A stretch of DNA of 64,000 bases, taken from positions 15,289,362-15,353,361 of the forward strand of contig NC_060061.1 in the NCBI RefSeq assembly GCF_020283565.1. The letters run 5' to 3'. The DNA is from Trifolium pratense (taxonomy: Eukaryota; Streptophyta; Magnoliopsida; Fabales; Fabaceae). The translations under genes and the position numbers were made by a program. The notes beneath the pieces are model-generated. The model was not told the DNA's origin and made no database searches. It saw nothing but the letters and a program-made list of their open reading frames with translations. Below, one piece after another: positions 24,971 through 37,889 of this stretch. Positions within the stretch are counted from its first letter, which is position 1. Each line of letters begins with the position of its first letter.

Positions 24971-25117
24971 CTCCCTCCGGTCCTTAATATAAGAGAGATT
25001 TTATATTTTATATTAATTGAAAATCTAATGTATCTGGTTCATATTATAGACTAGATACATTAAATTCTTAATGAATCTAAAAAGTAAAATCTTTCTTTTA
25101 TTAAAGATGAGGGGGAG
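24971..25117. mobile_element. Stowaway-type MITE, intergenic
   Basis: The left end CTCCCTCCGGTCCTTAATAT pairs with the right end, GATGAGGGGGAG. TA dinucleotides flank both sides (24969-24970 and 25118-25119). The interior has inverted AATCTAATGTATC/GATACATTAAATT arms. It is 147 bp with no coding capacity. Confidence 0.8.
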
Positions 25118-26044
25118 TATTATTTATCAAATAACTTATTATATTTAAATGTTCACATTCTTAGCTAAACTGACAGAAATGTCGAAATTGCTAGATCAGA
25201 CGTCATTTTGTCTAAAAAAACTTATTGTATTTAAATAATTGCATAAAATTATACAATGTTATATTATTTTATCAAAATATAATAATTACTTATTTGTTTT
25301 TGTTTCTCACTTGTTTTCATATATATGTTCTTTTTCATTGTTTTATTTTTTTCCACACACGTGCATAAAAATAGGAGACATTGATGGAAACACACGAGTA
25401 CTAAAATTATTATTTGTCTAACTCTTAATGTGCTTCTCATATAATTATTAACATAAACTATTATAAAAAATTAAGCGTCACTCTACATAAGATATTATAT
25501 TTATTTATTTATTATTAATATGTTAAAATTGAACTTTTAAATTGACTAAAAAAATAAATTGAATCATTAGGTGAAAACATGTGATTTTACTGATTTTATA
25601 GAGAGTTAAATCGTTTAAACTCTTTTGACTTTCGATTTTACTCAAAATGATTTTAACTCCAATGTAACACGAAAGTCATACCTAAAAACATAAAATCCAT
25701 AGAATTTACGATTTAAAACTAATTTTTAACAACCTTGATTAATTTATTGCGGTTTGAAATTTATTTTCAACAAATGCAATATCATATGCATTTAAGTTAT
25801 GCATGTTAAAATTTATTGAGATTTAATTCAAAATAGTAATTAATTAATTATACCTTTAAAACATATAGCAATTCCTCCTCGTCTTATTTTTGGCACCTTC
25901 GAGAACTTGTCTACAATCAATTGCAAATAAGATTGATTAAAACTATATTTCCATATCCCTTAAGATTTTTTGCTGAATTAATAACCAACTCAAGTTGAAT
26001 GATATTGCTATATTTAAAGAGCGTGAATGAAGAAAAGCCAAATC

Positions 26045-27295
26045 TTTTATATTATAAGCTTGTATACATAAGCAAACTCTAAACCCTAATTTGTTTTCCC
26101 TGTTTTCCCTCCATTTTATCTTGCAATTTTTATTAAAAAATAATACAATTTTGTCTTGACTAAGATTCAAACACGCAACCCTTCAGTACAAGACAATATT
26201 TCCAACCACTATGGCAAGTATACCAATTGTGATTAAAATTATGTGCAATAATTGATAAGCACCATCAATTTTAAAAATATATCATATCAAAATTATTGTT
26301 GACTATATTATTTATCACGAAATATTTTTATGTCTTTCCTGATCAATGATTTTTTTTCTATCGGATCATAAATTTAGAGAATAATTATCATGTGAGATTT
26401 GGAAAGTTATTATCACGTGTAATTTGGAAAGTTATTATCAAACTCAATTCTGCTAAATCAATTTTTTTTGCAATACAACCAAACACAACCATAGTCATGT
26501 CACTAATCACATTCATTATTTTGACTTTAACATTGCAGACTTAATATTAACCGATGATCAATTGATACAATATGCACTAGCAGACCAATTGTGATTTAAA
26601 TTATGTCGACAAAGTGTTAAGCTCCATCAACTTTCATAGGAAAGATTTCATACGACAATTAAGCAACATCAATTTTCGTTGCACAATTTAAACAATTAAA
26701 AATCGATAATCTCTTATCTCTTATATTATAAGCTTGCTAACATAAGCTAACCCTAAACCAAAATTTTCCCCCTCTCATTTTCTCTTTCTTTTTATTGCAA
26801 CTTTATATTCAAAAAATACAGATTTGTCTACGATGGGAATCGAACCTGCATCCCTTACTTACAATAAAATCTTTCAACCGCTAAAACATGCAATTCAATT
26901 ATGAAAGAATTTAGGAATCATAATATGTTAACCCTGTTTTCAATAAATTTGAATGACGGAATTAATCACAATTTTTATTTATTTATGGATGTCTACTTAA
27001 GTTTATGTTCTTGATTGTGTCTTTAATTTTTTTTAACCTTTAATTATCATCAATATTTTAACCTTTAGTTATCAGCAATTTTTTTTTAATAAGTAATCAA
27101 AACGATGTGGTTCCAAAATTATTTAAAAAATATATAAAATATAAAATAAGCACGTAAACAAATATAGAATAATTAGTCCATGAAATTCCCTATACTACTC
27201 TTATTAAAAATGCTCTTAGAATTTTTGTATTTTATTTTTTATTGTTACATATTACATCTAATTAGACCCATGCACCGCATGGGTCAAAGTTCTAG
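26045..27295 (+). mobile_element. Non-autonomous Helitron-like element(s), 3' terminus intact
   Basis: The 3' end is diagnostic. A 9-bp stem (27265-27273 with 27277-27285, GACCCATGC/GCATGGGTC) is followed six bases later by CTAG (27292-27295) and then a T. This is the CTRR-plus-hairpin end of plant Helitrons, which insert between A and T. Upstream, two related segments (about 26045-26290 and 26705-26900) start with TTATATTATAAGC and carry tRNA-like GAATCGAACC or AAGATTCAAAC words. These suggest nested or tandem truncated copies. The 5' limit is uncertain; 26045 is the first TC-initial candidate. Confidence 0.55.
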
Positions 27296-28630
27296 TATAT
27301 CTGCAAGATTGTAGCAAAAGGAATGCATTCGTGATAAGCAAAGACTCCAATGCTAATCAATAGACCTTTTCGTCCCTCGTTTTCATTGATATGTTTGATG
27401 AGCAATGTCACGGACCTTCTCGTCCACCTCTGAACTCATTCCATTTATACCGAAAATCTTTAAGTGGTCGATTTATAAGAAGCAATGTTGTTCACATACT
27501 ATCTACAATGTTATGCAGTATATCCGCAGACGAACTCATTTGACATAAATTTTATGATCAGCATCGACAACAAACAAATTAATACTACAATCTAAACATA
27601 TAAATACTTTTTAATCAAAATTAAAACACACCTTACAGTGGTGCCTTTTGGGGTCCAAAGTAAAACTTGATCAATTTCATTTGAGTCCTTTGTGCCGCCT
27701 TATAATTTTCTTTTGTGAGTGGAGTTCTATTTTCTCTATCAAACCTTTCTTCTTCATTAATTAATTAGAGATAAACTATTTTGGTATTTTTTATTCGGAA
27801 TCACCTCTCTTCATCATTTCTTCTTGTTATCTATCTAAATAAGTGTTATTAACATATATTTGAGTTATTCGGTAAAAAAAAAAAAATTTGAGTTATTATT
27901 ATTTTTTTGTTTTTGTCACATAAGTGCAGCGTCGTTCTTTTGTTCATCGCTTGTGCACCATTGTTTTGGTTGTCTCATCTTAACCCTCTATTTTTTCCCT
28001 TTCTTATTGGATAAGACCTTCCTTCTATTTTCTGTTTACCGAAAAGATAAAGAGGCTAACTTATTTACTTTTTTAATTAATAGAGGCTAAATATATTAGA
28101 GACATGTTTTTTTTTACTAAAAAGATAACGATATTCATTCATTCCAATAATTGATATAGTACATCAGATCCAAATACACATTCAACATCGCTAAAAACAA
28201 AAAGGATGAATCTGCGAAAAAACTCACAACATCCGTGTTAACAGCATACAACGGCAAAATGCCTACAAATAATAATATGATAAAACTAAAGTCACTGAAA
28301 TATCCATGCTTCCGGATCTGCAACGTTGATGCCCAAATCATTGATTGAATCTGCAATTGATTGAAGATGAACTTTCAATATGAACTAAACGAACACCGTA
28401 ACAAGACGGAGAATTCAACAACGTCGTACCAAGATGACAGTCAACACAAACGCCGCACTCAGACAACGATATCACACAAATAAAAAAGAAAAACAACTAA
28501 AAAACTTAATCTATGTGAAAAATCACTTATTTAGATTGAAAACAACAAGAAAAAAGGTGAAGAGGGGTGATTTTAGGCCAAATATTAGAGACATGTTTAA
28601 AAGCTAAGTTATTAAAAAAATATCAAGATT

Positions 28631-28770
28631 ATTAGTTCAGGGATGATTGACGCTGAACTTAGTAGGGAGAACCACGATTCGATCCCCTCAACTGTGATCG
28701 GAAGGGGGCTAAAACTACTTAGTGTCAGAACTGACCCCTAGACCAGATTCAACTGACGGTGAAAAAAAAA
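28631..28770 (+). repeat. tRNA-related SINE-like element
   Basis: The segment contains CTTAGTAGGGAGAACCACGA and CGATTCGATCCCCT (B-box-like), then GGAAGGGGGCTAAAACTACT and a terminal A-rich tract after GACGGTGAA. The layout matches a common legume SINE as I recall it. Confidence 0.5.
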
Positions 28771-29432
28771 TTGAGAGACTAAAAAAATAGACATCCAATC
28801 ATCAATTTCTTTTTCAAGATATCATCAAACTTAAAAAATCACAATCTAAAAGACTTTTTTTTTTTGTTTGATAAAGTCACTCACTTACTTAAAGATAAAC
28901 ATGCATAAATAATAAATTTCACTCACTTCACCATTAAAAATTAAAAATCTATTAAAAAAAAATCCAAAGATAAAGCAAAAAAAGAGAGTGTGACTAAGAT
29001 AATAAAAAACGTACATTCAAAAAAAAAAAAAAAGATAATAAAAAACGAGTCAGAAATTATTAGGATTTGTTACAGCAAAGACCAACTGGAAAATTCTTCC
29101 TAATCATATGATATGCAACAAATTCATCATATTCCTATTTCAGAAACAATTCTGTTTTCGTCAAAACAAAATTTTAACATTCTGTTTTTTTCAGCGTATA
29201 ATAACTAAATAAAGAATCACACATACATCATCATCATCATCACTTTGACAACAACAACACCAACGTCAAGAAGAACAAGAAGCAGAAAGCTAAGTGAAGG
29301 AAAGAACAACAGCAACAAAGCTTCTTCTTTTTAACTACCATTTAACCTCAATTTTATATTTTCAATTCAATAGTTAATGTGTCATTGTCAAAACTATATA
29401 ATATAATAATATATTATTATATATAAATTGGA

Positions 29433-32400
29433 ATGGCACAAGAAGGTGAAAATGAAGCGAAGCCTGCAACTTCTTCTTCTGCTTCTGCTGCTGCCCCTAA
29501 GTCTGTTGAACAAGATATGGTCACCAAGTCCTCCACCATGATTCCTTCAACTTCTTGGTTTACACCCAAGAGGTAATTATTAATTAACCCTTTTTTCCCT
29601 TTTTTGTTTTTAGATCCGTGATGAGAAAAAAAAGTTTTTTATTTATTTTATGGAATGATGGAAAAAATGATTTTTTTGATTTGGGTATGTTTTTAGGAGG
29701 GAGAGAAATTCTGGGTTTGTTTTTGTTTTTATTGGGTGTGGGGATTTTTTTTTTTTTTTTAATGTTGTTGATGATTGGTGTAGATTAAGTTGAATTTAAA
29801 AATTGGATGCTTTTGTGTATGTATTTGATGAAATTTTAATGTGTTATATTGTGTTGTGTAGGTTACTGGCTATGTTTTGTGTGATTAATATGTTGAACTA
29901 TTTGGACCGAGGAGCAATAGCTAGCAATGGTGTTAATGGACATAGTGAAACTTGCACAGGTGGTACCTGCAAGGCTGGAACAGGAATTCAGTAAGTTTAG
30001 TTTTAATTGATTAATTAGCTTATGTTTGATATCACGGCGGCTATGTCAGAATCACGGTGACCCGCCGTGATTTTCCAAAAGCTACACTCTGTAGCTTATG
30101 CAAAATCACGGTGGATCGCCGTGATTCTGACATACTCACAGTGACACCAAATATTTAGTTAATATTATATACTAGGATCTTCTATATAATTATTGAAAAC
30201 TTATGGTTTTGTGCTAGGATTGAAATATAAGAATAGAGGATGCTGTTGTGGCTTTAAACTGAGTTGTGAGGGGTTGGTTTATCTGTATGATTTTTTTTTA
30301 TCTTTGAAAAACTAAAATGAATAAACAACATATTATTTAATGTAGCAATCTTGGAAATATTTAGTTAAGTTACTATTATGAAGGGAGAAGGGAATTGAGA
30401 CTGAGACTGAGATTGAGATCTTGGTGGTGAATGTATTTTCCCCCTTTTGTAATGTATGCTTCTCAAGAAAAGAAGCAACAAACGACCTAGACGGAGAATT
30501 CAATTTATATTTTGCGAGATAACTATTGTTTGTTGTTGCCTGTATGAGCTTTTGCTCGTGTTTCATGCCATGTCAGTGTACTTTAATATCAAAGACTAAA
30601 TTTTCAGGTCTGTTTAGTAGTATTTCTTGACAATATATTTTGTACTTCTGTGTAGAGGGGATTTTAAGTTGAACAATTTTGAGGATGGTGTTCTATCATC
30701 TGCTTTTATGGTTGGACTTCTTATAGCTTCTCCAATATTTGCATCTCTGTCAAAAAGGTAATGACTGTTTATGTTGAAAATTGAAATAGTTGTTACATAT
30801 TCCGACTATGACACCTTAGATAAGTAAGACACATTGTTTCAGGATCAAGACTTGATAGCAGTGAATCAATTACTACTATGTGGCTGTGTGTGATGTATTT
30901 ATCTTAATTATTTGACTTCTTAATGCTTCAAAAGATATGCTGTCAATGAATGTAATCATGAAACTTTTGAAAGCTAAGCATGCTTTAAACAACAACTGGT
31001 CTATCATATTGAAATCCAAAATATCCAATAATATCATTGACAAGATTATTAAGAGTGGTTCAAGAAAGAAATAGTCTTCAGCATGATTTTACATCTTACA
31101 CTGATAAGATTTGTCGTATCATTTTATTCGGCCCTATTTTTTATGAAATTGAAGTATCTATAAAATTTTAATAATCCAATAATGAGAATTCCGAACCTTC
31201 TCCGTCTCTCTGTCTAGTACATGTACATGCACACACCATTTATGTGATCTATATTATATAATGTTAATATTTACATTATTCCTATATTTTGCAGTGTAAA
31301 CCCTTTTAGGCTTATTGGAGTTGGATTGTCAGTTTGGACTCTTGCAACCTTATGTTGCGGTCTTTCTTTCGATTTCTGGTCCATTACATTCTGTCGCATG
31401 TAAGTGTTTTCTCCATTTATTTTTCAAGGTCTATGGTTTTTGTATTGACTACTTACATAATAGTAAAAAATGTAAGAACCGTCTATATTCTTTAAATTTT
31501 TCCCTTATTCTCTCTAGGCTTGTTGGTGTTGGTGAGGCTTCATTTATAAGTCTTGCAGCACCTTTCATTGATGATAATGCACCAGTTTCACAGGTTTGTT
31601 ACTCTCCCTAAAAATTGTCTCATGCTTTCTGACTAAAAGAACATTTCTATCGTCTATTGTGCTCATATTTTAGTTAAACTAAGAAGCAATCATTTTGTGG
31701 GATTTCGGTTCAGTTGAAGCTAATTCGAGTTTGATGTGAATTATGGTACCCCAGTTTGTTAATTGCATTTTGGACTCAATTCACAAACTTAGATGTTGAA
31801 GAATATTTGTTTTAATTTGTAAAGTTGTCACTGTATATTAATAAACTGACTCAAGCGTTGTATTTAATGCTATTAAGCATTAATGTGGAATATTAGAACT
31901 CAAATCAGTATGGAGACTTAATCTAAATGAGTTTAGATAAGTTTGCTTCTATTCAACATTTCAATGGTTTGTAGATACATATAATCTAGTAAAACTGACT
32001 GATGTTTTATTTACCTTATTTGACAGTTGGAATATTATATAATATATTGTTATTGCTTTTTCTTCTTTTTCTTTTTTGAAAATTTTATTTATATGGTGGT
32101 TAACCTTTCTTATACTGGTTTATGTATCAGAAAACAGCGTGGCTTTCTATATTTTACATGTGTATACCAGGGGGATATGCACTTGGCTATGTCTATGGTG
32201 GTTTGGTAAGTTTTTGTTTAGTCTTAATATCACTATTATATTCCAGTAGTAATACCTGCAATGCACGTATAAGAAAAGATTTGAAAAACCAAATATAGGA
32301 TGACAGCATAATAACCGTCTTTAAATTTTTTATATTTTTGAGCAAATTTCGTTGAAATTTTTTGAATTTCCCTTTGATTTTATCTTTTCATTGTTCATAA

Positions 32401-35022
32401 ACAGGTTGGAGATCATTTTGGCTGGCGTTATGCGTTTTGGGTGGAGTCTATATTGATGCTTCCATTTGCTATTTTGGGATTTGTTATGAAGCCTTTGCAG
32501 TTGAAAGGTGCACAATTTTATCTTACATTGATTTATTATGGCACCAGATATTGTTTTCTATCTCTAAACTACTTGTGGATACAGGTTTTGTCCCTGCCGA
32601 TTCAAAAAAAGTGCAGGCACTTGAGACAGTTCCTTTGGGAGTTCAAGGTACTATGTCTTTCGATTAACTGGAAAACTTTATATTTCTGTTTTACTGGTTT
32701 ACTTCTGATTCACGATATCGCTTTGTTGAGCTTAACAAAGTTCTCTTATTTGATCGACAGACGCAGGAGCTTCAAATAGAAACGAAGAATCACATGAACC
32801 TTCCAAGTGAGAACATCACCTTTATCCTTGATTTACATAGTGGTTTTTTATATTGAATGTATGATAGATTTGCCATTATAGTGCTTTTCATCTTGTCAAT
32901 GTTTCTCAACTTTCTAAAGGACAAAATTCCTCCCTCTAGCTGAGAATAATTATGCCTCAATCCTGCCACTATTGACTTATTGTTTCTCTTAGTGTGTGAC
33001 ATCCATCTCTAAGTGACTGATGCACATAAAATTATTTTTTGTTGACTATAGGCCAAAACAAACAAACAGAATATTGAATCAGATCTCAATATTTCTGAAA
33101 GATATGAAAGTACTTTTGTCTGATAAGGTTTACGTCGTCAACGTTCTAGGTATGACTAGCTTACTTCCTTAAAATATTCATATACCATACTTTTCTACCT
33201 ATATTTATGTACTATGTTTTACAAACTTATCGTTTTCCGATGTCTCTATTTAATTGTTACTGAATTCCTAATTGCAGGTTACATAGCATACAACTTTGTC
33301 ATAGGTGCTTACTCGTATTGGGGCCCCAAAGCTGGTTATAGTATATATAACATGGTGAGACTCTATTTCATCTAATGACCAAGTGTGTGCATAAGATTTT
33401 ATATCCTTCTTTTGTTTACGTATGCCTGATATCTTAAGATACTTTGCTCGTAAAACACATTGTTGTTTGGTATAAAATTATTTTACTAACGACAGTTTAC
33501 TTTGTCAGACTAATGCAGATATGATATTTGGAGGAATTACAATTGTATGTGGAATATTGGGCACTTTAGCAGGAGGCCTTGTTCTTGATTACATGACTAA
33601 CACCCTATCAAATGCATTTAAGGTTGGTATATGAATTTTCAGTATGGATTCTAGCATTATTTATATTCATGTTTATGCATTTCCTAATGCAGTTTTTTTC
33701 AGTTTGTTTATTTATTTGTTGAGCACGTTGAATATTTAAATAAGTTAGATAACTGGATTTACACTTTTAAACTGCTAATTCTTCGGAAATATCTTCTGAG
33801 TTGTATCTAACATATAAATTTATTTCCATTGATCCATCCTAACCACCTTGATTTCTTTTCAGCTTCTCTCATTTACAACACTTGTTGGTGGTGCATTCTG
33901 TTTTGCTGCCTTCACATTTAAAAGCATGTATGGCTTTTTGGCTTTTTTTGCTCTTGGTGAACTACTTGTTTTTGCCACTCAGGTACTTCCCTTCTCTGTG
34001 TGAGCAATACTTCATGTTTGATTTTATTTTATTTTATTGTAATACATGCTGTCTTAGATGTTAGGTAAATTTAATCGAGTATGAAATCATAATATCTAAG
34101 TATTATAAAAGTAAATTTTTAAAAATTACAAAAACGAGGACAAAATTCCGAAATAATATGGTTTTGACAAAACATGAATCATGCTTTGCGGATTTTGGTA
34201 TCAAGATGATGATATGCAATCTGGAGACGGTGTATCCAAATTCCAAAGACATGCTTTTTTGTTCACAAAAAAAGTCTTAGATTAGATGATTTTCTGTGGC
34301 TGTATTTTTATATAGAAGCTAAGATACCTTGTGTTAGATTTATGATCTAAATTGTTGCTCCTTAGGAACCATTTTGTGTACCTGGTCAAAACTCAGAAAG
34401 CATAATTTTGCGCCAAATATAGTTTTATTCTTATATTCTTACTATTTTCTTTTCAGGGTCCCGTGAATTATGTATGTCTCCATTCTGTTAAACCAAGTTT
34501 GCGGCCACTATCAATGGCTATGTCTACTGTTGCTATTCATATATTTGGAGATGTACCTTCCGCGCCTCTTGTTGGAGTTGTCCAGGTTAGCATTTTTCGA
34601 TGTATTTGTTACTCACTAGTTATAATTTACAAATCTTATTGCATTATTATACACATACAATACAATATTCTGACGGTGGTTCTATGCATACAGGATAATA
34701 TTAACAACTGGAGAACTACCGCGTTGATTCTAACAACAATATTTTTTCCGGCAGCTGCAATATGGTTTATAGGTAAGTCGACATGGAAAACTGTTGATCC
34801 GATACAAAAAAGTCACATTACTAATTTCTTTGCTGTAGCATCGTATAATAGCATTACTCATTATCATGATACTGTGTTACCACAGGAATATTTTTGCATA
34901 GTGTGGATAGATTTGATGAAGATAGTGAGCATCAAGTACCAAGGGTAGAAGGGACAAACACTGCGCCGTTGCTTGAAGAAAAGACCGGAGGAACATTGCC
35001 ATCTCAATCTCAAGAATGCTAA
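29433..35022 (+). CDS. Spinster-like MFS transporter (probable sphingolipid transporter)
   Basis: Sixteen exons join in frame: 29433-29572, 29862-29990, 30656-30757, 31295-31399, 31518-31593, 32131-32205, 32405-32507, 32585-32647, 32761-32806, 33052-33149, 33278-33354, 33509-33622, 33863-33982, 34457-34585, 34694-34772 and 34886-35022. The product has 530 residues with polar ends and about 12 membrane segments. The first (LLAMFCVINMLNYLDRGAIA) carries the NYLDRG signature of spinster proteins. Other landmarks are LVGVGEASFISLAAPFIDD, GGYALGYVYGG and GDHFGWRYAFW. Animal spinster proteins move sphingosine phosphate or lysophospholipids across endosomal and lysosomal membranes. Substrate and membrane of the plant homologues are little known, so transport of sphingolipid is inferred from the family only. 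Closest by memory are Arabidopsis At5g64500 and At2g22730. Confidence 0.92.
30045..30131. mobile_element. 87-bp perfect-looking hairpin MITE in spinster intron 2
   Basis: GTCAGAATCACGG at the left pairs with CCGTGATTCTGAC at the right. Inner arms (CCGTGATTTTCC against GCAAAATCACGG, and GCTACA against TGTAGC) continue the stem almost to the centre. Transcribed as part of the intron, it would fold into one long hairpin. Confidence 0.8.
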
Positions 35023-35690
35023 CCTTTTCTATATCGTTTGATGGTTGTCCGCGTAGTTTGTTTCATAAACTGTGAATAGCTTAATTCTTTGTTTAACGTT
35101 TTCTTAAGTGAAATTTATTTTTTTTGTAAGTATCTTTTTGCTTAGTGGAAATGAAATAATGCAAGAAGCTATCTGCAGATGATACTGGCAATGTTTATGT
35201 TTAACCATCTTGAGAACAATATTGTAAATAATATTATGTTGAAGCTATGCATGCTTGTGTTCCAATGAGTTATCATGCTTAAGTATATTTTTACATTCAT
35301 ACACTTTTTAAATATTTTTCAGAATGCTATCTATCTGTTATTTTCTATGATTTGGTTTTAGCTCAAACAACTTTGTTGAAATTTCTCTATTGTTGTTGAA
35401 ATTTTGGTAGCTTAGGTAGGAACAAATTATTTTAAGCTGCATATAAGGTTTTAATTTGTAGATTTCACTTTGTTTTGGGTTGTTAAGCTGCTACTTACTT
35501 TTCAGTTTGTGTTTTTTTTTTTTGAGGTTTAGTTGTCAATGTCATGTTAATGAGATTTCTAAGCTGATTTTTAGGGTCTGTCTGGATAAACTGCTTATTT
35601 GCAGCTTAAACACAAACGCTTGTCATGATAAGCATTTATGCATAAGCTTACATAAGCTAGTTTTACGGCGTGCTGTTTTCATAAGTTATA

Positions 35691-35859
35691 CTCCCTCCCG
35701 ACATAAATATAAGCAAACGTGCACTTTTTAGATTCATTGAATAATGGATGTATCTGGACTATAATATGAATGTATCTAGACTATATTATAGTGCAGATAC
35801 ATTCATTATTCAATGAATCTAAAAAGTGTATTTTTGCTTATATTTGTGTCTGGAAGGAG
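35691..35859. mobile_element. Stowaway-type MITE
   Basis: TA flanks both ends (35689-35690 and 35860-35861). The left terminus CTCCCTCCCGACATAAATAT pairs with the inverted right terminus CTCCTTCCAGACACAAATAT. The arms include TTTTTAGATTCATTGAATAA and its complement, so the 169-bp element is nearly one hairpin. Confidence 0.9.
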
Positions 35860-35933
35860 TATTTGAATTGTTCATGTTAATCGTAGAATTTATGAAACTA
35901 AGCTGAAACAAACTTATGAAAATTGTCTAGGAG

Positions 35934-36060
35934 ATGGCTGGCAAAGTGAACTTAGAAGAGGTGAGATACTTGTAAGAGGTGGACAACTTGCCGAAAATGT
36001 GTGGGAAGCACATTGTGACGGAAGTTAAGGCATACCCTCAAAAGGATGGTGGGCAGAATC
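35934..36060 (+). pseudogene. Possible coding relic with premature stop
   Basis: An ATG-led frame reads MAGKVNLEEVRYL, stops (TAA at 35973), then continues in the same frame as EVDNLPKMCGKHIVTEVKAY before running into repeat-like GGGTCGGG sequence. The amino acid composition looks protein-like across the stop. The parent gene was not recognised; this could be chance or captured sequence. Confidence 0.25.
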
Positions 36061-36557
36061 TGGTTGACCCGATCAATCCAACCCAAATGATTGGGTCGGG
36101 TCGGGCAAATGGATGAATATAGATTTCAAAAATGAAAAACCTATAAAAAATCGGTTACGAGGTAAAACATGACCCAACCCCAAAAAAAACCATTGACTCA
36201 CTAGTGCTATTGTTTTTTGAAATATTTTTTATGAAAATACTTGAGGTTTTGTCATTTGATCTATAAATATTATTAAAAATAAGTTATACTATTTTTTAAG
36301 AAAATAAAAAGATTGAATAATTTCTATAAACAACTATAATAATTCATTGCACTATTTTAAAAAAAAAAAAAATTTCATTAACAAATATGATGATTCAGCG
36401 TTTAATCATTTGATAATAAAAAAAAACAAAAAAAATCATTTGGATGACACATTATCCAACCCATAAATTAATAAGTTAACACAAAAAAAACAACGTAAAC
36501 AATATTTGGATAAATATCAGGAAAAAGATAATACAATTTAAAAAAATAATAACAACT

Positions 36558-36885
36558 AAGGGTGCGTTTGATTCGTAAAACAGCAAGGACTGGACAGAAC
36601 AGTACAAGACAAAACAAGATAATACAGGACAGGACAAACTTGTACCAGAAAGATATAAGACGATAATAATTTTATATTCGAAAATAAAATGGATATTTTC
36701 GTATTTTTTATAGTTGTACTGTGGACAAAAAGTTGTCCCGTGGTTTAGTGGGAGACAAAAAATCTTGTTTTTGTCCCGTCCCTTATTACCTAATTTGTCC
36801 AGTCCAATAACCAATTTCAAATCAATCAGAGTACAACAAAAGTTGTCCTGTCCAGTCCCGTTTTTTAGCAAATCAAACGCACCCT
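36558..36885. mobile_element. TIR element with flanking 13-bp direct repeats
   Basis: The left end reads AGGGTGCGTTTGATTCG and ACTGGACAG. The right end, inverted, reads AGGGTGCGTTTGATTTG and ACTGGACAGGAC, giving terminal repeats of about 40 bases with a few mismatches. AATAATAACAACT occurs immediately outside both ends (36545-36557 and 36886-36898). The internal antisense open frame (36476-36871) is an artefact of this sequence. Confidence 0.75.
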
Positions 36886-37782
36886 AATAATAACAACTTA
36901 ACAAACACCCACTAGTATTAACCTATTAATCAGCATCATGAACTACTATTAACAGAAAAACTGCAAATCATTTTCCAAAAAACACTCCTTTAAAGGAGAA
37001 AAATTTAGATGAAGTCGAACATAACACAACAATCTTAGATACGTCGAATGACAATATGAGACCTCTTTAAAAAAAATTAAAATCTAAAATTAATATGGAA
37101 ACAAACTAATCTCCTTTTACCAAACAAAACAACAACTAATCTCCTTTATTTTTCCTAAAAAAAATAAGGTGAATTCTTCAATACACATATTATGTGGATA
37201 TCTACCGGTACATTTGTTGATGTGTATGATTCTGATTGGTTGTTAAATAATATTTATTAATTTTTTTATATTAACAAAGTCAACTCCACATGGTGTCTCG
37301 GTCAACTGACTCACTCATTTTGTGACGGAAGAAGTATTTATATTTCTTTAATTACCAAAGTTTTTAAATATTTTGGGATGTATAAAAGATTTTTGGACTC
37401 ATTTAATGTCACACTTTTGCATTTATATTTCTAAAACTATATAATAATTGAAGAAATAGAAAAATTTGGAAATAGAGAAGATACTAACTATTTTTTGTTA
37501 GACTAGAATGCGAGTTAAGATCAAAGATCAAACACTATAACAAATAATATAAGAACTTATCCTCAAATCAGATTAACCTGATGCTGGAAAAAAAAAAATA
37601 ATAACATTTTTCTGTTATGAAATTGAGAATCTTTTATATGTGAAAAATAAAATATTCTATTTTCAATGGATATTAATAAGTCAATGGTTTTGATTTTCCA
37701 TAGTTTTAGACCCCTGATTTCAATTCCACCATCTATTTATTTGGTAAGCTGAGCCCACAGACTATTTATGCTTATCCCAACC

Positions 37783-37787
<5 letters not shown>

Positions 37788-37828
<41 letters not shown>
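37788..37828. repeat. (CT)n microsatellite upstream of small ORF
   Basis: About 40 bases of uninterrupted CT dinucleotide end 62 bases before the ATG at 37890. CT tracts like this are common in plant 5' leaders and core promoters. Confidence 0.9.
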
Positions 37829-37832
<4 letters not shown>

Positions 37833-37889
37833 TAATTTGATTGTTGTTTGATTTGATTAACTCACTCACTTCACTTTTAACTTTTCTCA

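Larger units (their letters stand above)
23488..29432. other. Long AT-rich intergenic region of repeat relics
   Basis: Almost 6 kb between KEA3 and the spinster gene has no credible gene. The KEA3 3' untranslated region lies at the left. Within it are a 25-bp triplication (24441-24515), a Stowaway MITE (24971-25117), related Helitron-like segments ending at 27295 and a SINE-like unit near 28631-28770. The last 200 bases include a CAT repeat and ACAACA-rich leader likely belonging to the downstream gene. Confidence 0.65.
35023..37889. other. Intergenic between spinster gene and small ORF
   Basis: The left end is the spinster 3' untranslated region. A GTCTGGATAAACTGC MITE relic (about 35575-35688) abuts a Stowaway element (35691-35859). 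A possible pseudogene piece begins at 35934, and a TIR element lies at 36558-36885. The remainder is AT-rich, ending in a CT microsatellite at 37788-37828. Confidence 0.6.

Noticed and set aside
36476..36871. 131-residue minus-strand open frame
   Set aside because: It lies across a terminal-inverted-repeat element with repeated CPVLSCFVLYC-type words from the TIR; not a gene.
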